64,000 nt of DNA from assembly GCA_017553505.1 (NCBI GenBank), contig JAFZLD010000025.1, positions 62,001-126,000 on the forward strand, given 5' to 3'. The translations under genes and the position numbers were made by a program. Source of the DNA: Lachnospiraceae bacterium. GTDB lineage: Bacteria; Bacillota; Clostridia; Lachnospirales; Lachnospiraceae. Below, in pieces: positions 1 to 8,334 of this stretch (its first letter is position 1; each line of letters opens with the position of its first letter). Below the pieces are notes generated by a model. The model did not search any database. It was not told the DNA's origin and saw only the letters and a program-made list of their open reading frames with translations.

Positions 1-474
1 AACCTTGATTCCATCATCACAGTTCCCGACGAAGACCTTGTTGTTGCATTCCTTGACATGGTAGAGAATCACAAGATGGTAGTAGAGAATTCAGGCCTTC
101 TTTCTGTAGCAGCATTGAGACAGCTTGATGTTAAGGACAAGAAGGTTGTATGTATTCTTTCCGGCGGTAACATGGACGTTATTACAATGTCATCCGTTGT
201 TTCGCAGGGACTTATTTTAAGAGACAGAATCTTTACCGTATCCGTTTTACTTCCCGACAAGCCCGGTCAGCTTTCAAAGGTTGCCGATGTAATTGCCAAG
301 CAAAACGGTAACGTAATCAAGCTTGAACACAACCAGTTTGTATCCATCAACAGAAATGCAGCCGTTGAACTTCGTATAACTCTCGAAGCTTTCGGAACCG
401 AGCACAAAGAAACTATTATCAAGAAACTTGAAGAAGAAGGCTACAAGCCCAGAGTCGTACGCACCAACATTTAA
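1..474 (+). CDS. ilvA: Threonine ammonia-lyase (C-terminal part)
   Basis: The reading frame is open from base 1, so only the last 157 residues are present. The visible part holds the end of the PLP-dependent fold II catalytic domain, with the segment VVENSGLLSVAAL that corresponds to the family's vvEpaGaaalaAl stretch and a glycine-rich LSGGNMD turn. A C-terminal ACT domain follows, starting near FTVSVLLPDKPGQL. The enzyme deaminates threonine to 2-oxobutanoate, the first step to isoleucine, and the ACT domain suggests allosteric control. A single ACT domain of this size is typical of the roughly 400-residue clostridial forms, so biosynthetic IlvA and catabolic TdcB cannot be separated here. 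Confidence 0.88.
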   Translation, partial: NLDSIITVPDEDLVVAFLDMVENHKMVVENSGLLSVAALRQLDVKDKKVVCILSGGNMDVITMSSVVSQGLILRDRIFTVSVLLPDKPGQLSKVADVIAKQNGNVIKLEHNQFVSINRNAAVELRITLEAFGTEHKETIIKKLEEEGYKPRVVRTNI

Positions 475-480
475 TAAGCC

Positions 481-1314
481 ATGTACAAAAAACAAGGTTA
501 TTTAACCAAGGAATTTAAGATATTCCACATTAAGGATAAAACCGATAAGACCTTTGATTTCCACTATCATGATTTCTACAAGATAATAGTGTTTATTAAA
601 GGCGACGTAATGTACAGTATCGAGGGTAAGAATTACGAGCTTAAGCCTCAGGACATAGTGCTTGTCCAGAAGAACGAGATACATAAGCCCGTAATCAATC
701 CCGAGGTAGAATACGAAAGGATTGTGCTTTATTTGTCACAGTCCTTTTTGATTAAAGAACCCGTCTTCATGGAATGCTTCAACGCGGAAAAAGAAACTCA
801 TACCAATGTTATGAGCGTATCCGACATCGATTTTTCCAAGGTCAAGAATGCTTTGGAACAGTCGGTTAAGTACATTTCTTCCGGTGAGTTTGCAGGCGAG
901 CTTAAGGGCAAATGCGAGCTTATGAAGGCACTCCTGGTCATCAATGAATCGGTTCACAACAACGGTTTGCTTTTTGAGGGACGCGTTTCTTACGATAAGC
1001 GAATCCTTGAGGTGTGCGATTACATAGACAATCATATTAAAGAAGACTTGTCGGTTGAAGCTCTTTGCAACAAATTCTATATCAGCAAGTATTATTTCAT
1101 GCACAAGTTCAAAGAATACACCGGCGTTACCGTTCACAGCTACATTCTTGAAAAAAGAATCCAGCACGTAGGAAGACTTGCCGATGCAGGCTGGAAGGTT
1201 ACTGCAGCTTGTGCTGAAGCGGGATTTAAAGATTACTCTACATATCTTAGAGCCAAAAAGAGACTTTCATCACGCCTCGTAGGAGCCGGAGATGCCGATA
1301 AAACCGAGGAATAA
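481..1314 (+). CDS. AraC-family transcriptional regulator
   Basis: The 277-residue protein has an N-terminal cupin-like ligand domain (about residues 15-95, with FDFHYHDFYKI and the region around IHKPVINP). A C-terminal pair of helix-turn-helix units starts near residue 180, with LSVEALCNKFYISKYYFMHK as the first and TAACAEAGFKDYSTYLRAKK as the second. It probably senses a small metabolite and controls nearby or distant genes; the target is not visible. The start lies 6 bases after the ilvA stop and has no clear Shine-Dalgarno sequence, so translation may be coupled to ilvA. The TAA stop lies in the loop of the terminator hairpin that ends the unit. Confidence 0.88.
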   Translation: MYKKQGYLTKEFKIFHIKDKTDKTFDFHYHDFYKIIVFIKGDVMYSIEGKNYELKPQDIVLVQKNEIHKPVINPEVEYERIVLYLSQSFLIKEPVFMECFNAEKETHTNVMSVSDIDFSKVKNALEQSVKYISSGEFAGELKGKCELMKALLVINESVHNNGLLFEGRVSYDKRILEVCDYIDNHIKEDLSVEALCNKFYISKYYFMHKFKEYTGVTVHSYILEKRIQHVGRLADAGWKVTAACAEAGFKDYSTYLRAKKRLSSRLVGAGDADKTEE

Positions 1315-1325
1315 CTCGGTTTTAT
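1298..1325 (+). terminator. Rho-independent terminator of the ilvA-araC unit
   Basis: A perfect 11-bp stem (1298-1308 with 1315-1325) has a 6-base loop, gaataa, and is followed by TCTTTCTTT. The loop contains the AraC stop codon, so the left arm is coding sequence. Confidence 0.85.
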
Positions 1326-1367
1326 TCTTTCTTTACAAACTTTTCACAAACTGTAAAGTAAAAACAC

Positions 1368-1396
1368 TTGACAACACATATTTCTTGGGGTAATAT
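1368..1396 (+). promoter_or_regulatory. Sigma-A promoter for ylxM-ffh
   Basis: TTGACA (1368-1373) and TAATAT (1391-1396) are separated by exactly 17 bases. The predicted transcript starts near 1403, which gives a very short leader before ylxM and argues for the downstream ATG at 1423. Confidence 0.85.
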
Positions 1397-1422
1397 ATGC
1401 AAGGTGCGTAATGAGGTGTTCT

Positions 1423-1764
1423 ATGGAAAGAATTATCGAACGCGGTTTGCTGTATGATTTTTACGGTGAACTTCTTACGAAACATCAGCAGGAGATTTAC
1501 TCCGAGATAGTCTTTAACGACTTATCCTTAAGCGAGCTATCCGAAGCTGAAGGAATATCAAGACAAGGTGTTTTCGATCTTATCAAGAGATGTGACAAGC
1601 TTCTTGAAGGCTATGAAGAGAAGCTTAAGCTTATTGAGAAGTTTAACCTTATCAAATCCGAGGTTAAAGATTTAAACGCCGTAATCGATGCGGAGCAGGG
1701 AATTGACCCTAAGGTTAAGGACAAGCTTCGTGACGGATTAAGAAATATAGTTAAGGAATTGTAA
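1423..1764 (+). CDS. ylxM: YlxM family DNA-binding/SRP-associated regulator
   Basis: This is a small helical protein of about 113 residues. Its N-terminus (ERGLLYDFYGELLTKHQQEI) and its helix-turn-helix (LSLSELSEAEGISRQGVFDL) match the UPF0122/YlxM family, a sigma-70 region-4-like fold almost always found before ffh. An ATG at 1411 is also in frame, but GAGGTG at 1413-1418 falls inside that version and serves the ATG at 1423. The 1411 start would also lie only about 8 bases from the predicted transcription start. The stop is 3 bases before ffh. Its role in the SRP operon is known mainly by association, and a regulatory or SRP-interacting function is plausible. Confidence 0.9.
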   Translation: MERIIERGLLYDFYGELLTKHQQEIYSEIVFNDLSLSELSEAEGISRQGVFDLIKRCDKLLEGYEEKLKLIEKFNLIKSEVKDLNAVIDAEQGIDPKVKDKLRDGLRNIVKEL

Positions 1765-1767
1765 TAG

Positions 1768-3120
1768 ATGGCTTTTGAAAGCTTAACAGAGAAACTTCAA
1801 AACGTTTTTAAAGCATTAAGAGGCAAAGGCCGCCTTTCCGAAGAAGACGTTAAGACCGCTCTTAAAGAAGTCAAGATGGCACTCCTTGAAGCCGACGTTA
1901 ACTTCAAGGTAGTTAAGCAGTTTATTAACAGCGTAACGGAGCGTGCCGTAGGTCAGGACGTTTTGGATGGCATTAATCCGGGCCAGATGGTCATTAAGAT
2001 AGTTAATGAAGAGATGACCCGCCTTATGGGTGATGAAGTTACCGAACTTTCTTTCAGACCCGGTAAGGAACTTACGATTTACATGTTATGCGGTCTCCAA
2101 GGTGCAGGTAAGACAACAGCCGCAGCCAAGATTGCATCAAGGCTTAAGCTTAAGAGTAAGAAGACCTTGCTTGTAGCCTGCGATATTTACAGACCAGCCG
2201 CTATAGAACAGTTAAAGCTTAACGGTGAAAAGGTTGAGACGGAAGTTTTCTCCATGGGAACCGATGTTAAGCCTTCGGTTATTGCCAAGAGCGCAGTTGA
2301 ATACGCACTCAAGAACAACTTTAATGTAGTTATCCTCGATACTGCCGGTCGTCTTCATGTCGACGAAGACATGATGAACGAACTCGTAGATATAAAGAAT
2401 ACGGTTGACGTACACGAGACCCTGCTTGTGGTTGATGCCATGACAGGTCAGGATGCCGTCAATGTAGCAAGCGAATTCAATGACAAGATCGGTCTTGACG
2501 GAGTTATTCTATCCAAGGCCGACGGTGATACAAGAGGCGGTGCGGCCCTTTCCGTTAAGGCAGTTACGGGTAAGCCCATAATCTTCGTATCAAACGGTGA
2601 GAAGCTTGATCAGATTGAGCCTTTCTACCCCGACAGAATGGCTAACCGTATCCTTGGCATGGGAGACGTATTGTCCCTTATTGAGAAAGCTGAGCAGGCC
2701 AATGCCGACCGCGATGCCGAGAAGGACAAGCAAATGGTTTCCCGCCTTAAGAAAGGTAAGTTTGACTTTAACGACTACCTTGAGAGCATGACAGCCATGC
2801 GTAAGATGGGCGGACTTTCATCGATTCTTTCGATGATGCCCGGTATGGGAGGCAAGGCTCTCGACGGACTTGACACAGAAGAGTCCCAGATTAAGCTTAA
2901 GCGCACTGAAGCGATTGTCCTCAGTATGACACCCGCGGAGCGCGAGAATCCCAAGCTTATGAACCCTCAGCGTAAGTTCCGCATAGCCAAAGGCGCAGGA
3001 CTTGATATCGCAGAGGTTAATCGCTTCATCAAGCAGTTTGAACAGTCTCAGAAGATGATGAAGCAACTCCCGTCCATGATGGGTGGCAGATTTGGCAAAA
3101 AGGGCAAATTCCCTTTTTAA
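1768..3120 (+). CDS. ffh: Signal recognition particle GTPase Ffh
   Basis: The 450-residue protein has the N-terminal four-helix N domain, then the SRP GTPase G domain with P-loop GLQGAGKTT, DTAGRLHVD and the SKADGDTRGG motif (usually TKLDGDTRGG). The methionine-rich M domain with MTAMRKMGGLSSILSMMPGM follows. It binds 4.5S RNA and nascent signal peptides and delivers ribosomes to FtsY at the membrane. The length is normal. The Leu-to-Ala change in the G4 motif (SKAD for TKLD) leaves the Lys and Asp that contact guanine intact. It is co-transcribed with ylxM upstream and rpsP downstream, as in other Firmicutes. Confidence 0.97.
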   Translation: MAFESLTEKLQNVFKALRGKGRLSEEDVKTALKEVKMALLEADVNFKVVKQFINSVTERAVGQDVLDGINPGQMVIKIVNEEMTRLMGDEVTELSFRPGKELTIYMLCGLQGAGKTTAAAKIASRLKLKSKKTLLVACDIYRPAAIEQLKLNGEKVETEVFSMGTDVKPSVIAKSAVEYALKNNFNVVILDTAGRLHVDEDMMNELVDIKNTVDVHETLLVVDAMTGQDAVNVASEFNDKIGLDGVILSKADGDTRGGAALSVKAVTGKPIIFVSNGEKLDQIEPFYPDRMANRILGMGDVLSLIEKAEQANADRDAEKDKQMVSRLKKGKFDFNDYLESMTAMRKMGGLSSILSMMPGMGGKALDGLDTEESQIKLKRTEAIVLSMTPAERENPKLMNPQRKFRIAKGAGLDIAEVNRFIKQFEQSQKMMKQLPSMMGGRFGKKGKFPF

Positions 3121-3155
3121 TAAATAACTTATATTTTTAGCCGGAGGTGAACAAA

Positions 3156-3401
3156 ATGGCAGTTAAGATCAGATTAAGAAGAATGGGTCAGAAGAAAGCT
3201 CCTTTCTATAGAATTATCGTAGCAGATTCAAGATCCCCCAGAGACGGAAGATTCATCGCTGAGATCGGTACTTACGATCCCAACCTTGAGCCCAGCGCAA
3301 TTTCCGTTAACGAAGAAGAAGCTAAGAAGTGGCTTGCAAACGGTGCTCAGCCTACAGAAGTTGTTAGCAGAATCTTCAAGACAGCCGGAATTACGAAGTA
3401 A
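3156..3401 (+). CDS. rpsP: 30S ribosomal protein S16
   Basis: The 81-residue product begins [20 protein letters not shown], the canonical S16 N-terminus, and carries [16 protein letters not shown]16 binds 16S rRNA in the body of the small subunit and helps assembly. The start is ATG 3156, preceded by GGAGGTG at 3143-3149. A GTG at 3147 in the same frame lies inside that ribosome binding site and is not the start. It sits in the usual ffh-rpsP-khpA-rimM-trmD-rplS order. Confidence 0.97.
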   Translation: MAVKIRLRRMGQKKAPFYRIIVADSRSPRDGRFIAEIGTYDPNLEPSAISVNEEEAKKWLANGAQPTEVVSRIFKTAGITK

Positions 3402-3444
3402 GATTTTTCGATAAGAAGTGTGCTAAAAACTTATGGAGGTTGAT

Positions 3445-3672
3445 ATGAGAGAATTGGTAGAAGTTATCGCAAAAGCTCTTGTGGAAAACCCCGATGAAGT
3501 AGTAGTAACAGAACGTACGGAAGGTAAGAACACTGTTATCGAATTACACGTGGCTTCTTCCGATATGGGTAAAGTTATCGGCAAGCAGGGACGTATTGCC
3601 AAGGCTATTCGTTCCGTCGTTAAAGCGGCAAGCTCTAAAGATAATTCAAGAGTTGATGTAGAAATCATGTAA
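3445..3672 (+). CDS. khpA: KH-domain RNA-binding protein KhpA (YlqC)
   Basis: The 75-residue protein consists of a single type II KH domain with the signature GKVIGKQGRIAKAIRSVV. KhpA usually works with KhpB/EloR as a small-RNA or mRNA-binding pair that affects cell-wall growth. The ATG at 3445 is chosen because GGAGGT (3435-3440) sits 4-5 bases upstream; an ATG at 3433 overlaps that site. The position between rpsP and rimM is conserved across Firmicutes. Confidence 0.94.
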   Translation: MRELVEVIAKALVENPDEVVVTERTEGKNTVIELHVASSDMGKVIGKQGRIAKAIRSVVKAASSKDNSRVDVEIM

Positions 3673-3677
3673 TCATA

Positions 3678-3700
3678 AGGGGTACCTGTGCGGTGCCCCT
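3678..3700 (+). other. Intercistronic hairpin before rimM
   Basis: A 9-bp stem (3678-3686 with 3692-3700, one wobble pair) with loop tgtgc lies between khpA and rimM. The downstream run ATTGGTTTCTTT is only moderately T-rich. It may be a partial attenuator or an mRNA-stability element rather than a full terminator. Confidence 0.5.
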
Positions 3701-3724
3701 ATTGGTTTCTTTAATCGGAGATTT

Positions 3725-4231
3725 ATGGAAGATTTATTTACAGTCGGAATTGTTACAACCGCACACGGCGTTAAGGGCGAGGTTAAAGTATTTCCTACAA
3801 CCGACGACCCCAAGCGTTTCAAGAAGCTTAAAGAAGTTATCGTCAAAACCAAGAAAGAAAGCGTTACCAAGAAAGTTGAAAGCGTTAAGTTCTTTAAGCA
3901 ATTTGTTCTTTTGAAACTTGAAGGCATCAATACCATGGATGACGCATTACTCTACAAGCAGGCAGAGTTGTGCGTTACAAGAGACAATGCCGTCAAGTGT
4001 GACAAGGACGAATACTTTATAGCCGATTTATACGGCCTTAAAGTCAATGACGAAGACAATAACTACATCGGTGAGATTTCGGACGTCATTCAGACCGGAG
4101 CTAACGATGTGTATGAGATAAAGAGAGAGGACGAATCCAAAGTTTACATTCCCGCTATCAAGGACTGTATTAAGAAAGTGGATATTGCCTCAGGATTAAT
4201 GGTTATTCATGTGATGGAAGGATTGTTTTGA
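3725..4231 (+). CDS. rimM: 16S rRNA processing protein RimM
   Basis: The 168-residue protein has the N-terminal RimM beta-barrel with VGIVTTAHGVKGEVKVFPTT and the C-terminal PRC-barrel-like domain with KVYIPAIKDCIKKVDI. RimM binds the 30S head near S19 and helps 16S rRNA maturation. The start follows a CGGAG ribosome binding site. Its stop TGA overlaps the trmD start (TGATG), which implies translational coupling. The length is as expected for the family. Confidence 0.95.
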   Translation: MEDLFTVGIVTTAHGVKGEVKVFPTTDDPKRFKKLKEVIVKTKKESVTKKVESVKFFKQFVLLKLEGINTMDDALLYKQAELCVTRDNAVKCDKDEYFIADLYGLKVNDEDNNYIGEISDVIQTGANDVYEIKREDESKVYIPAIKDCIKKVDIASGLMVIHVMEGLF

Positions 4232-5004
4232 TGTTTTATCATGTACTGACTCTTTTTCCCGAAATGATAACAGAAAGCCTTAGCACGAGTATTATCGGTC
4301 GCGCGCTTGATAAGGATTTGATTTCTTTGGAAGCGGTGCAGATTCGTGATTATACTCTTGATAAGCACAATAAAGTTGATGATTACACATACGGCGGTGG
4401 CGCAGGTATGCTTATGCAGGCTCAGCCGGTATATGATTGCTGCGAAGCCGTTCAGAAGTTTATTACAGACGCCGGAAGAAAGCGGTCACGTGTAATATAC
4501 GTAACTCCCGGTGGTTATACTTTTAACCAGAAGATGGCCGAAGATTTTGCTCAGGAAGAGGATTTAATATTCCTGTGCGGTCATTACGAAGGTATCGACG
4601 AGAGAGCGCTTGAGGAAGTTGTAACGGACTATGTATCCATAGGAGACTATGTGCTTACAGGCGGAGAACTCCCTGCGATGGTTATGATAGATTGTATTTC
4701 CAGACTCGTACCCGGAGTGCTCAGTAATGCGGAGTCATCTATGATAGAGTCATTCTCGAACGGCTTGCTTGAGTACCCTCAGTACACCCGCCCCGAAGAA
4801 TGGCACGGCAAGAAAGTGCCGGATATATTACTAAGCGGTCACCACGCCAATGTAGAGAAGTGGCGCTTAGAGCAATCACTTATCAAGACTCAGAAGATAA
4901 GACCGGACCTGTATGAAGCCTATATGGAGGCTCATCCCCCGGTAGTCAAGAAAAAAAGACGAAGAACTGCGAAAAAACCGCTTGCAATCGATGAGCGATT
5001 GTGA
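4231..5004 (+). CDS. trmD: tRNA (guanine-N1)-methyltransferase TrmD
   Basis: The 257-residue SPOUT methyltransferase adds N1-methyl to G37 of tRNAs and prevents +1 frameshifting. The knot region is clear: [53 protein letters not shown] and [12 protein letters not shown]. The C-terminus carries a basic tail, [12 protein letters not shown], beyond the usual HANVEKWR end. ATG 4231 overlaps the rimM stop by one base; a TTG at 4228 is in frame but unneeded. The promoter for rplS lies within the last codons of this gene. Confidence 0.96.
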   Translation: MFYHVLTLFPEMITESLSTSIIGRALDKDLISLEAVQIRDYTLDKHNKVDDYTYGGGAGMLMQAQPVYDCCEAVQKFITDAGRKRSRVIYVTPGGYTFNQKMAEDFAQEEDLIFLCGHYEGIDERALEEVVTDYVSIGDYVLTGGELPAMVMIDCISRLVPGVLSNAESSMIESFSNGLLEYPQYTRPEEWHGKKVPDILLSGHHANVEKWRLEQSLIKTQKIRPDLYEAYMEAHPPVVKKKRRRTAKKPLAIDERL

Positions 5005-5010
5005 TAAAAT
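4982..5010 (+). promoter_or_regulatory. Internal promoter for rplS
   Basis: TTGCAA (4982-4987) and TAAAAT (5005-5010) have a 17-base spacer and overlap the end of trmD. The transcript would carry a leader of about 68 bases before the rplS start, a place where many Firmicutes have an L19 leader. I cannot confirm a leader fold by eye. Confidence 0.6.
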
Positions 5011-5084
5011 ACGAACGTTGTCAGTACGGATGGTCCTCTGTTACGAAGTGTATTAAGAACATCTGCTATATAAGGAGGAACAAA

Positions 5085-5432
5085 ATGAACGACATTATTA
5101 AGAACATCGAAGCTGCTCAGATGAAGGAATCTGTTGACGAGTTTTCCGTTGGTGATACCGTTAGAGTATTTGCCAAGATTAAGGAAGGCGAGAAGACACG
5201 TATCCAGGTATTTGAAGGTACCGTTTTAAAGAGACAGGGCGGCAGTGCTCGTGAGACCTTTACAGTAAGAAAGATTTCTAACGGCGTAGGCGTTGAGAAG
5301 ACATGGCCTTTACACAGCCCCAACGTTGATAAGATTGAAGTTGTTCGTAAGGGTAAGGTAAGAAGAGCTAAGCTTAACTACTTAAGACAGCGTGTTGGTA
5401 AGGCTGCTAAGGTTAAGGAAGTTGTTAAATAA
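5085..5432 (+). CDS. rplS: 50S ribosomal protein L19
   Basis: The 115-residue protein has the L19 hallmarks [33 protein letters not shown] and [19 protein letters not shown]19 lies at the subunit interface. The start is ATG 5085 with AAGGAGG at 5072-5078; a longer GTG-initiated frame from 5001 overlaps trmD and adds residues foreign to the family. A strong terminator follows. Confidence 0.96.
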   Translation: MNDIIKNIEAAQMKESVDEFSVGDTVRVFAKIKEGEKTRIQVFEGTVLKRQGGSARETFTVRKISNGVGVEKTWPLHSPNVDKIEVVRKGKVRRAKLNYLRQRVGKAAKVKEVVK

Positions 5433-5443
5433 TAATGATATCA

Positions 5444-5475
5444 AAGAGGAGCAATCTTAGGATTGTTCCTCTTTT
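5444..5475 (+). terminator. Rho-independent terminator after rplS
   Basis: A 14-bp stem (5444-5457 with 5462-5475, one G-U pair) has loop ttag, with the T-rich 3' arm running into TTCTATG. It closes the ylxM-rplS unit. Confidence 0.88.
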
Positions 5476-5492
5476 TCTATGCTCATTTTTTT

Positions 5493-5501
5493 GCTATAAT
5501 A
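5493..5501 (+). promoter_or_regulatory. Extended -10 promoter of lepB
   Basis: TGCTATAAT (TG at 5493-5494, TATAAT at 5496-5501) has no good -35 element. The predicted start point falls at or within 2-3 bases of the lepB ATG at 5510. Confidence 0.65.
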
Positions 5502-5509
5502 AATAAGTT

Positions 5510-6100
5510 ATGAGAAGAAGACACAAAGGTTTGGATTTTAATCACAGAAGAAGAAAGAAGATTAATGCAGGCGTCCTTAAGGAAATATTTTCCTGGATAT
5601 TCTGGATAGGTATTTCGGCTGTAACGGCAGTGGTGCTTGTTGTGGTATTCGGACTTCGTACCAATGTCGTAGGTAACTCTATGGAGCCGCATCTCTACGC
5701 AGGTCAGGAGATTCTGATTAACAGACTTATATATCAGATATCCGAGCCTAAGTTTGGTGACGTAATTGCCTTTCAGCCTAACGGTAATGAGAATGCACAT
5801 TATTACGTTAAGCGTGTAATCGGCGTTCCCGGTGACACAATAGTTATCAGGAACGGACGGGTATACATCGATGATGTAGAGCTTAAGGAAGACGATTCTT
5901 ATGACAAGATTGCAGACCCCGGAATCGCAGAGTCGGAAATATTCTTAAAAGAAGGCGAGTACTTTGTGCTGGGAGACAATCGTAACTTCAGCGAAGACTC
6001 CCGTTCGGGTAATATAGGCATAGTTAAACATGATTACATAATCGGCAAAGTCTGGTTTAAACTATCGGACAAGCTAGATTACATCGGTATAGTTAAGTAA
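5510..6100 (+). CDS. lepB: Type I signal peptidase (first copy)
   Basis: The 196-residue membrane protein has a basic N-terminus (RRRHK, RRRKK), one transmembrane helix (about residues 25-47) and an extracytoplasmic S26 catalytic domain. The catalytic dyad is Ser57 in GNSMEP and Lys101 in YYVKRVIGVPGD; the later boxes VLGDNRNFSEDSR and GKVWFKL are present. It cleaves signal peptides of Sec-exported proteins, fitting its place beside the SRP cluster. There is no Shine-Dalgarno sequence before the ATG, and the -10 element is 8 bases upstream, so the mRNA may be leaderless. A second, diverged signal peptidase lies at 6992. Confidence 0.95.
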   Translation: MRRRHKGLDFNHRRRKKINAGVLKEIFSWIFWIGISAVTAVVLVVVFGLRTNVVGNSMEPHLYAGQEILINRLIYQISEPKFGDVIAFQPNGNENAHYYVKRVIGVPGDTIVIRNGRVYIDDVELKEDDSYDKIADPGIAESEIFLKEGEYFVLGDNRNFSEDSRSGNIGIVKHDYIIGKVWFKLSDKLDYIGIVK

Positions 6101-6110
6101 AGGAATAAGT

Positions 6111-6995
6111 ATGAGCGATAAACCCATAATAAACTGGTATCCGGGCCACATGAACAAGGCTCGCAAATCCATGGAATCAGGCATGAAATTGATTGATCTT
6201 GTTATCGAGATTCTTGATGCAAGAGCACCTCTTTCAAGCCGCAATCCTGACATCGATAAAATGGCGGGTGGTAAGGACCGCCTGATTATTATGAACAAGG
6301 CAGATCTTGCCGATAAAAATATTAGCGACATGTGGCGCGATTATTTCAAAGAAAAAGGCATTGAGACTGTATTTATCAACTCCAAGAACAAAGAAGGCTT
6401 AAGAAACGTTATGCCCGCAGTCAAGAAAGCCTGTGAAAAACGCATCAAGCGTAATGAAGCAAGGGGTATTAAGAATCAGCCTATCAGAGCTATGGTGGCA
6501 GGTATCCCCAATGTCGGCAAGTCGACATTTATCAATGCTTTTTGCGGCAAGAACATGGCCAAGACCGGCAATAAGCCCGGTGTAACTAAGGGCGAGCAGT
6601 GGATTAAGGTTAACCCCGAGCTTCAGCTTCTTGATACCCCCGGAATCCTCTGGCCCAAGTTCGAAGACCAGGAAGTTGGAAGACGTCTTGCATACCTTGG
6701 TTCGATTAATGATGAGATTCTTGTAACAGAGGAACTGGCCGGCGATTTATTGTTGTTTTTAAAAGATAATTACCACAATTTATTAAAAGAGCGGTATAAT
6801 ATTGATGATGAGACAGAGACGGAAATTGACGATGAAGTCTTTAGCACACCTCAGTCGAGGATGATGGATTTAATTGCCCGTAAGCGAGGGTGTCTTAAAC
6901 AGGGCGGAGAAACGGATTACTTTAAAACCGCAGGAGTAATCTTAGATGATTTCAGAAGCGGAAAAATTGGGAAAATTACATTGGAGAGACCATGA
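6111..6995 (+). CDS. rbgA: Ribosome biogenesis GTPase RbgA (YlqF)
   Basis: The 294-residue protein is a circularly permuted GTPase. The G4 motif NKADL (about residue 63) precedes the P-loop [10 protein letters not shown] (about 130) and the G3 motif DTPGILWP. The N-terminus INWYPGHMNKARK and the C-terminal RMMDLIARKRG helical domain are typical. RbgA is needed for late 50S assembly, around incorporation of L16. It overlaps the next gene by 4 bases (ATGA). Confidence 0.95.
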   Translation: MSDKPIINWYPGHMNKARKSMESGMKLIDLVIEILDARAPLSSRNPDIDKMAGGKDRLIIMNKADLADKNISDMWRDYFKEKGIETVFINSKNKEGLRNVMPAVKKACEKRIKRNEARGIKNQPIRAMVAGIPNVGKSTFINAFCGKNMAKTGNKPGVTKGEQWIKVNPELQLLDTPGILWPKFEDQEVGRRLAYLGSINDEILVTEELAGDLLLFLKDNYHNLLKERYNIDDETETEIDDEVFSTPQSRMMDLIARKRGCLKQGGETDYFKTAGVILDDFRSGKIGKITLERP

Positions 6996-7522
6996 ATAAG
7001 AAGTTAAAAGATATTTTAAGCAACAGTCTGTTTTTTCTGATAGTCATTATACTCAGCTTTTTAATCATTAAGTTTGTGGGGCAGAGAACGGTTGTTATCG
7101 GACCTTCCATGATGACGACCCTTGAAGACGGGGATAACATGATAATCGATAAGATAAGCTATAGATTTCATGATCCCGAGCGCTTTGATATTGTTATTTT
7201 TCCTTTCAGAAACAATTCCGGTAACACATATATTAAGAGAGTCATAGGACTTCCGGGTGAAACCGTAAGAATTGATGATGAAGGTGTTATTTACATTAAT
7301 GACGAAGTTTTGGATGAATCTTACGGAAGAGAAATTATCCAGAATCCCGGTAATGCGCGAGACGGTGTAACACTCGGTGCCAATGAGTACTATGTACTCG
7401 GTGATAACCGTAATGATTCGGAAGACTCGCGTTTCAGTGTCGGAGTAGTATACAGACGGGAGATTATAGGGCGAGCCGTATTCAGAATATGGCCTTTTGC
7501 CAAGATGGGTCCCGTAAAATAA
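6992..7522 (+). CDS. Type I signal peptidase (second copy)
   Basis: The 176-residue S26 peptidase has an N-terminal transmembrane segment (about residues 11-28, SLFFLIVIILSFLIIKFVG). Catalytic Ser39 lies in GPSMMTTL and Lys82 in YIKRVIGLPGETV; the VLGDNRNDSEDSR box follows. It is shorter than, and clearly diverged from, the peptidase at 5510, so the two may split substrates. The start overlaps the rbgA stop. Confidence 0.94.
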   Translation: MNKKLKDILSNSLFFLIVIILSFLIIKFVGQRTVVIGPSMMTTLEDGDNMIIDKISYRFHDPERFDIVIFPFRNNSGNTYIKRVIGLPGETVRIDDEGVIYINDEVLDESYGREIIQNPGNARDGVTLGANEYYVLGDNRNDSEDSRFSVGVVYRREIIGRAVFRIWPFAKMGPVK

Positions 7523-7545
7523 AAATCAAAGGGGAATTGATTTTA

Positions 7546-8301
7546 ATGGATTCTATTAAGGACATTAAGGCAAGATTTGCCACAGACGACTATCAGTCGC
7601 TTAAAGCTCTGATAAGAGCTTACGGAGACGACGAGCGAGAAGGCGTTAAGAAGCTTGTTTTATCGGCTCGTAAGAAAATCGATACGCTTAACAGGGAGAT
7701 AAAGCGTATTGAGAAGATGAAGACTTATGAGCGAGAATACGAAGCTATGGGCTATGTATGCGGTATCGATGAGGTAGGCAGAGGCCCTCTTGCAGGTCCC
7801 GTAGTGGCAGGCGCGGTAATACTTAAAAGAGACTGCAATATTCTTTATCTGAATGATTCTAAGCAGCTTACGGCCAAGAAACGTGAGGAACTCTATGACA
7901 TAATCATGGAGGAAGCCGTAAGTGTCGGACTGGGCTTTAACAGCCCTCAGCGAATTGATGAGATTAATATACTGAATGCAACATACGAAGCTATGCGTGA
8001 AGCTATTTCAAATCTTAGCGTTAAGCCTAAGGTCCTTCTTAACGACGCCGTAACCATTCCCGGCGTTAAGATTAAGCAGGTACCCATTATTAAAGGCGAT
8101 GCCAAGAGTATATCAATAGCTGCGGCCAGTATCGTTGCTAAGGTTACAAGAGACAGACTTATGGTTGAGTATGATAAGATTTATCCCGAATACAACTTTA
8201 AGTCCAATAAAGGCTACGGCAGTGCCGAGCATATCGCCGCTCTTAAGAAATACGGCAAGACACCCATTCACAGAGATAGTTTTATAAGTAATTTTATCTA
8301 G
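7546..8301 (+). CDS. rnhB: Ribonuclease HII
   Basis: The 251-residue protein has about 70 N-terminal residues before the catalytic core, as in Bacillus RnhB. The core holds CGIDEVGRGPLAGPVVAGAV (first acidic residues), NDSKQLTAKKREEL and the SIAAASIVAKVTRDR helix. It cuts single ribonucleotides and RNA-DNA hybrids. ATG 7546 follows AAAGGGGA by 11 bases; a frame open from 7489 overlaps the signal peptidase gene and has no ribosome binding site. Confidence 0.94.
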   Translation: MDSIKDIKARFATDDYQSLKALIRAYGDDEREGVKKLVLSARKKIDTLNREIKRIEKMKTYEREYEAMGYVCGIDEVGRGPLAGPVVAGAVILKRDCNILYLNDSKQLTAKKREELYDIIMEEAVSVGLGFNSPQRIDEINILNATYEAMREAISNLSVKPKVLLNDAVTIPGVKIKQVPIIKGDAKSISIAAASIVAKVTRDRLMVEYDKIYPEYNFKSNKGYGSAEHIAALKKYGKTPIHRDSFISNFI

Positions 8302-8334
8302 AAATCATTCTTTGTCCGAAACTCGGAGGTTTGT

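Noticed and set aside
1411..1422. ATG 1411 as the ylxM start
   Set aside because: The bases after it form the ribosome binding site for ATG 1423, and family members start at MER/MEK.
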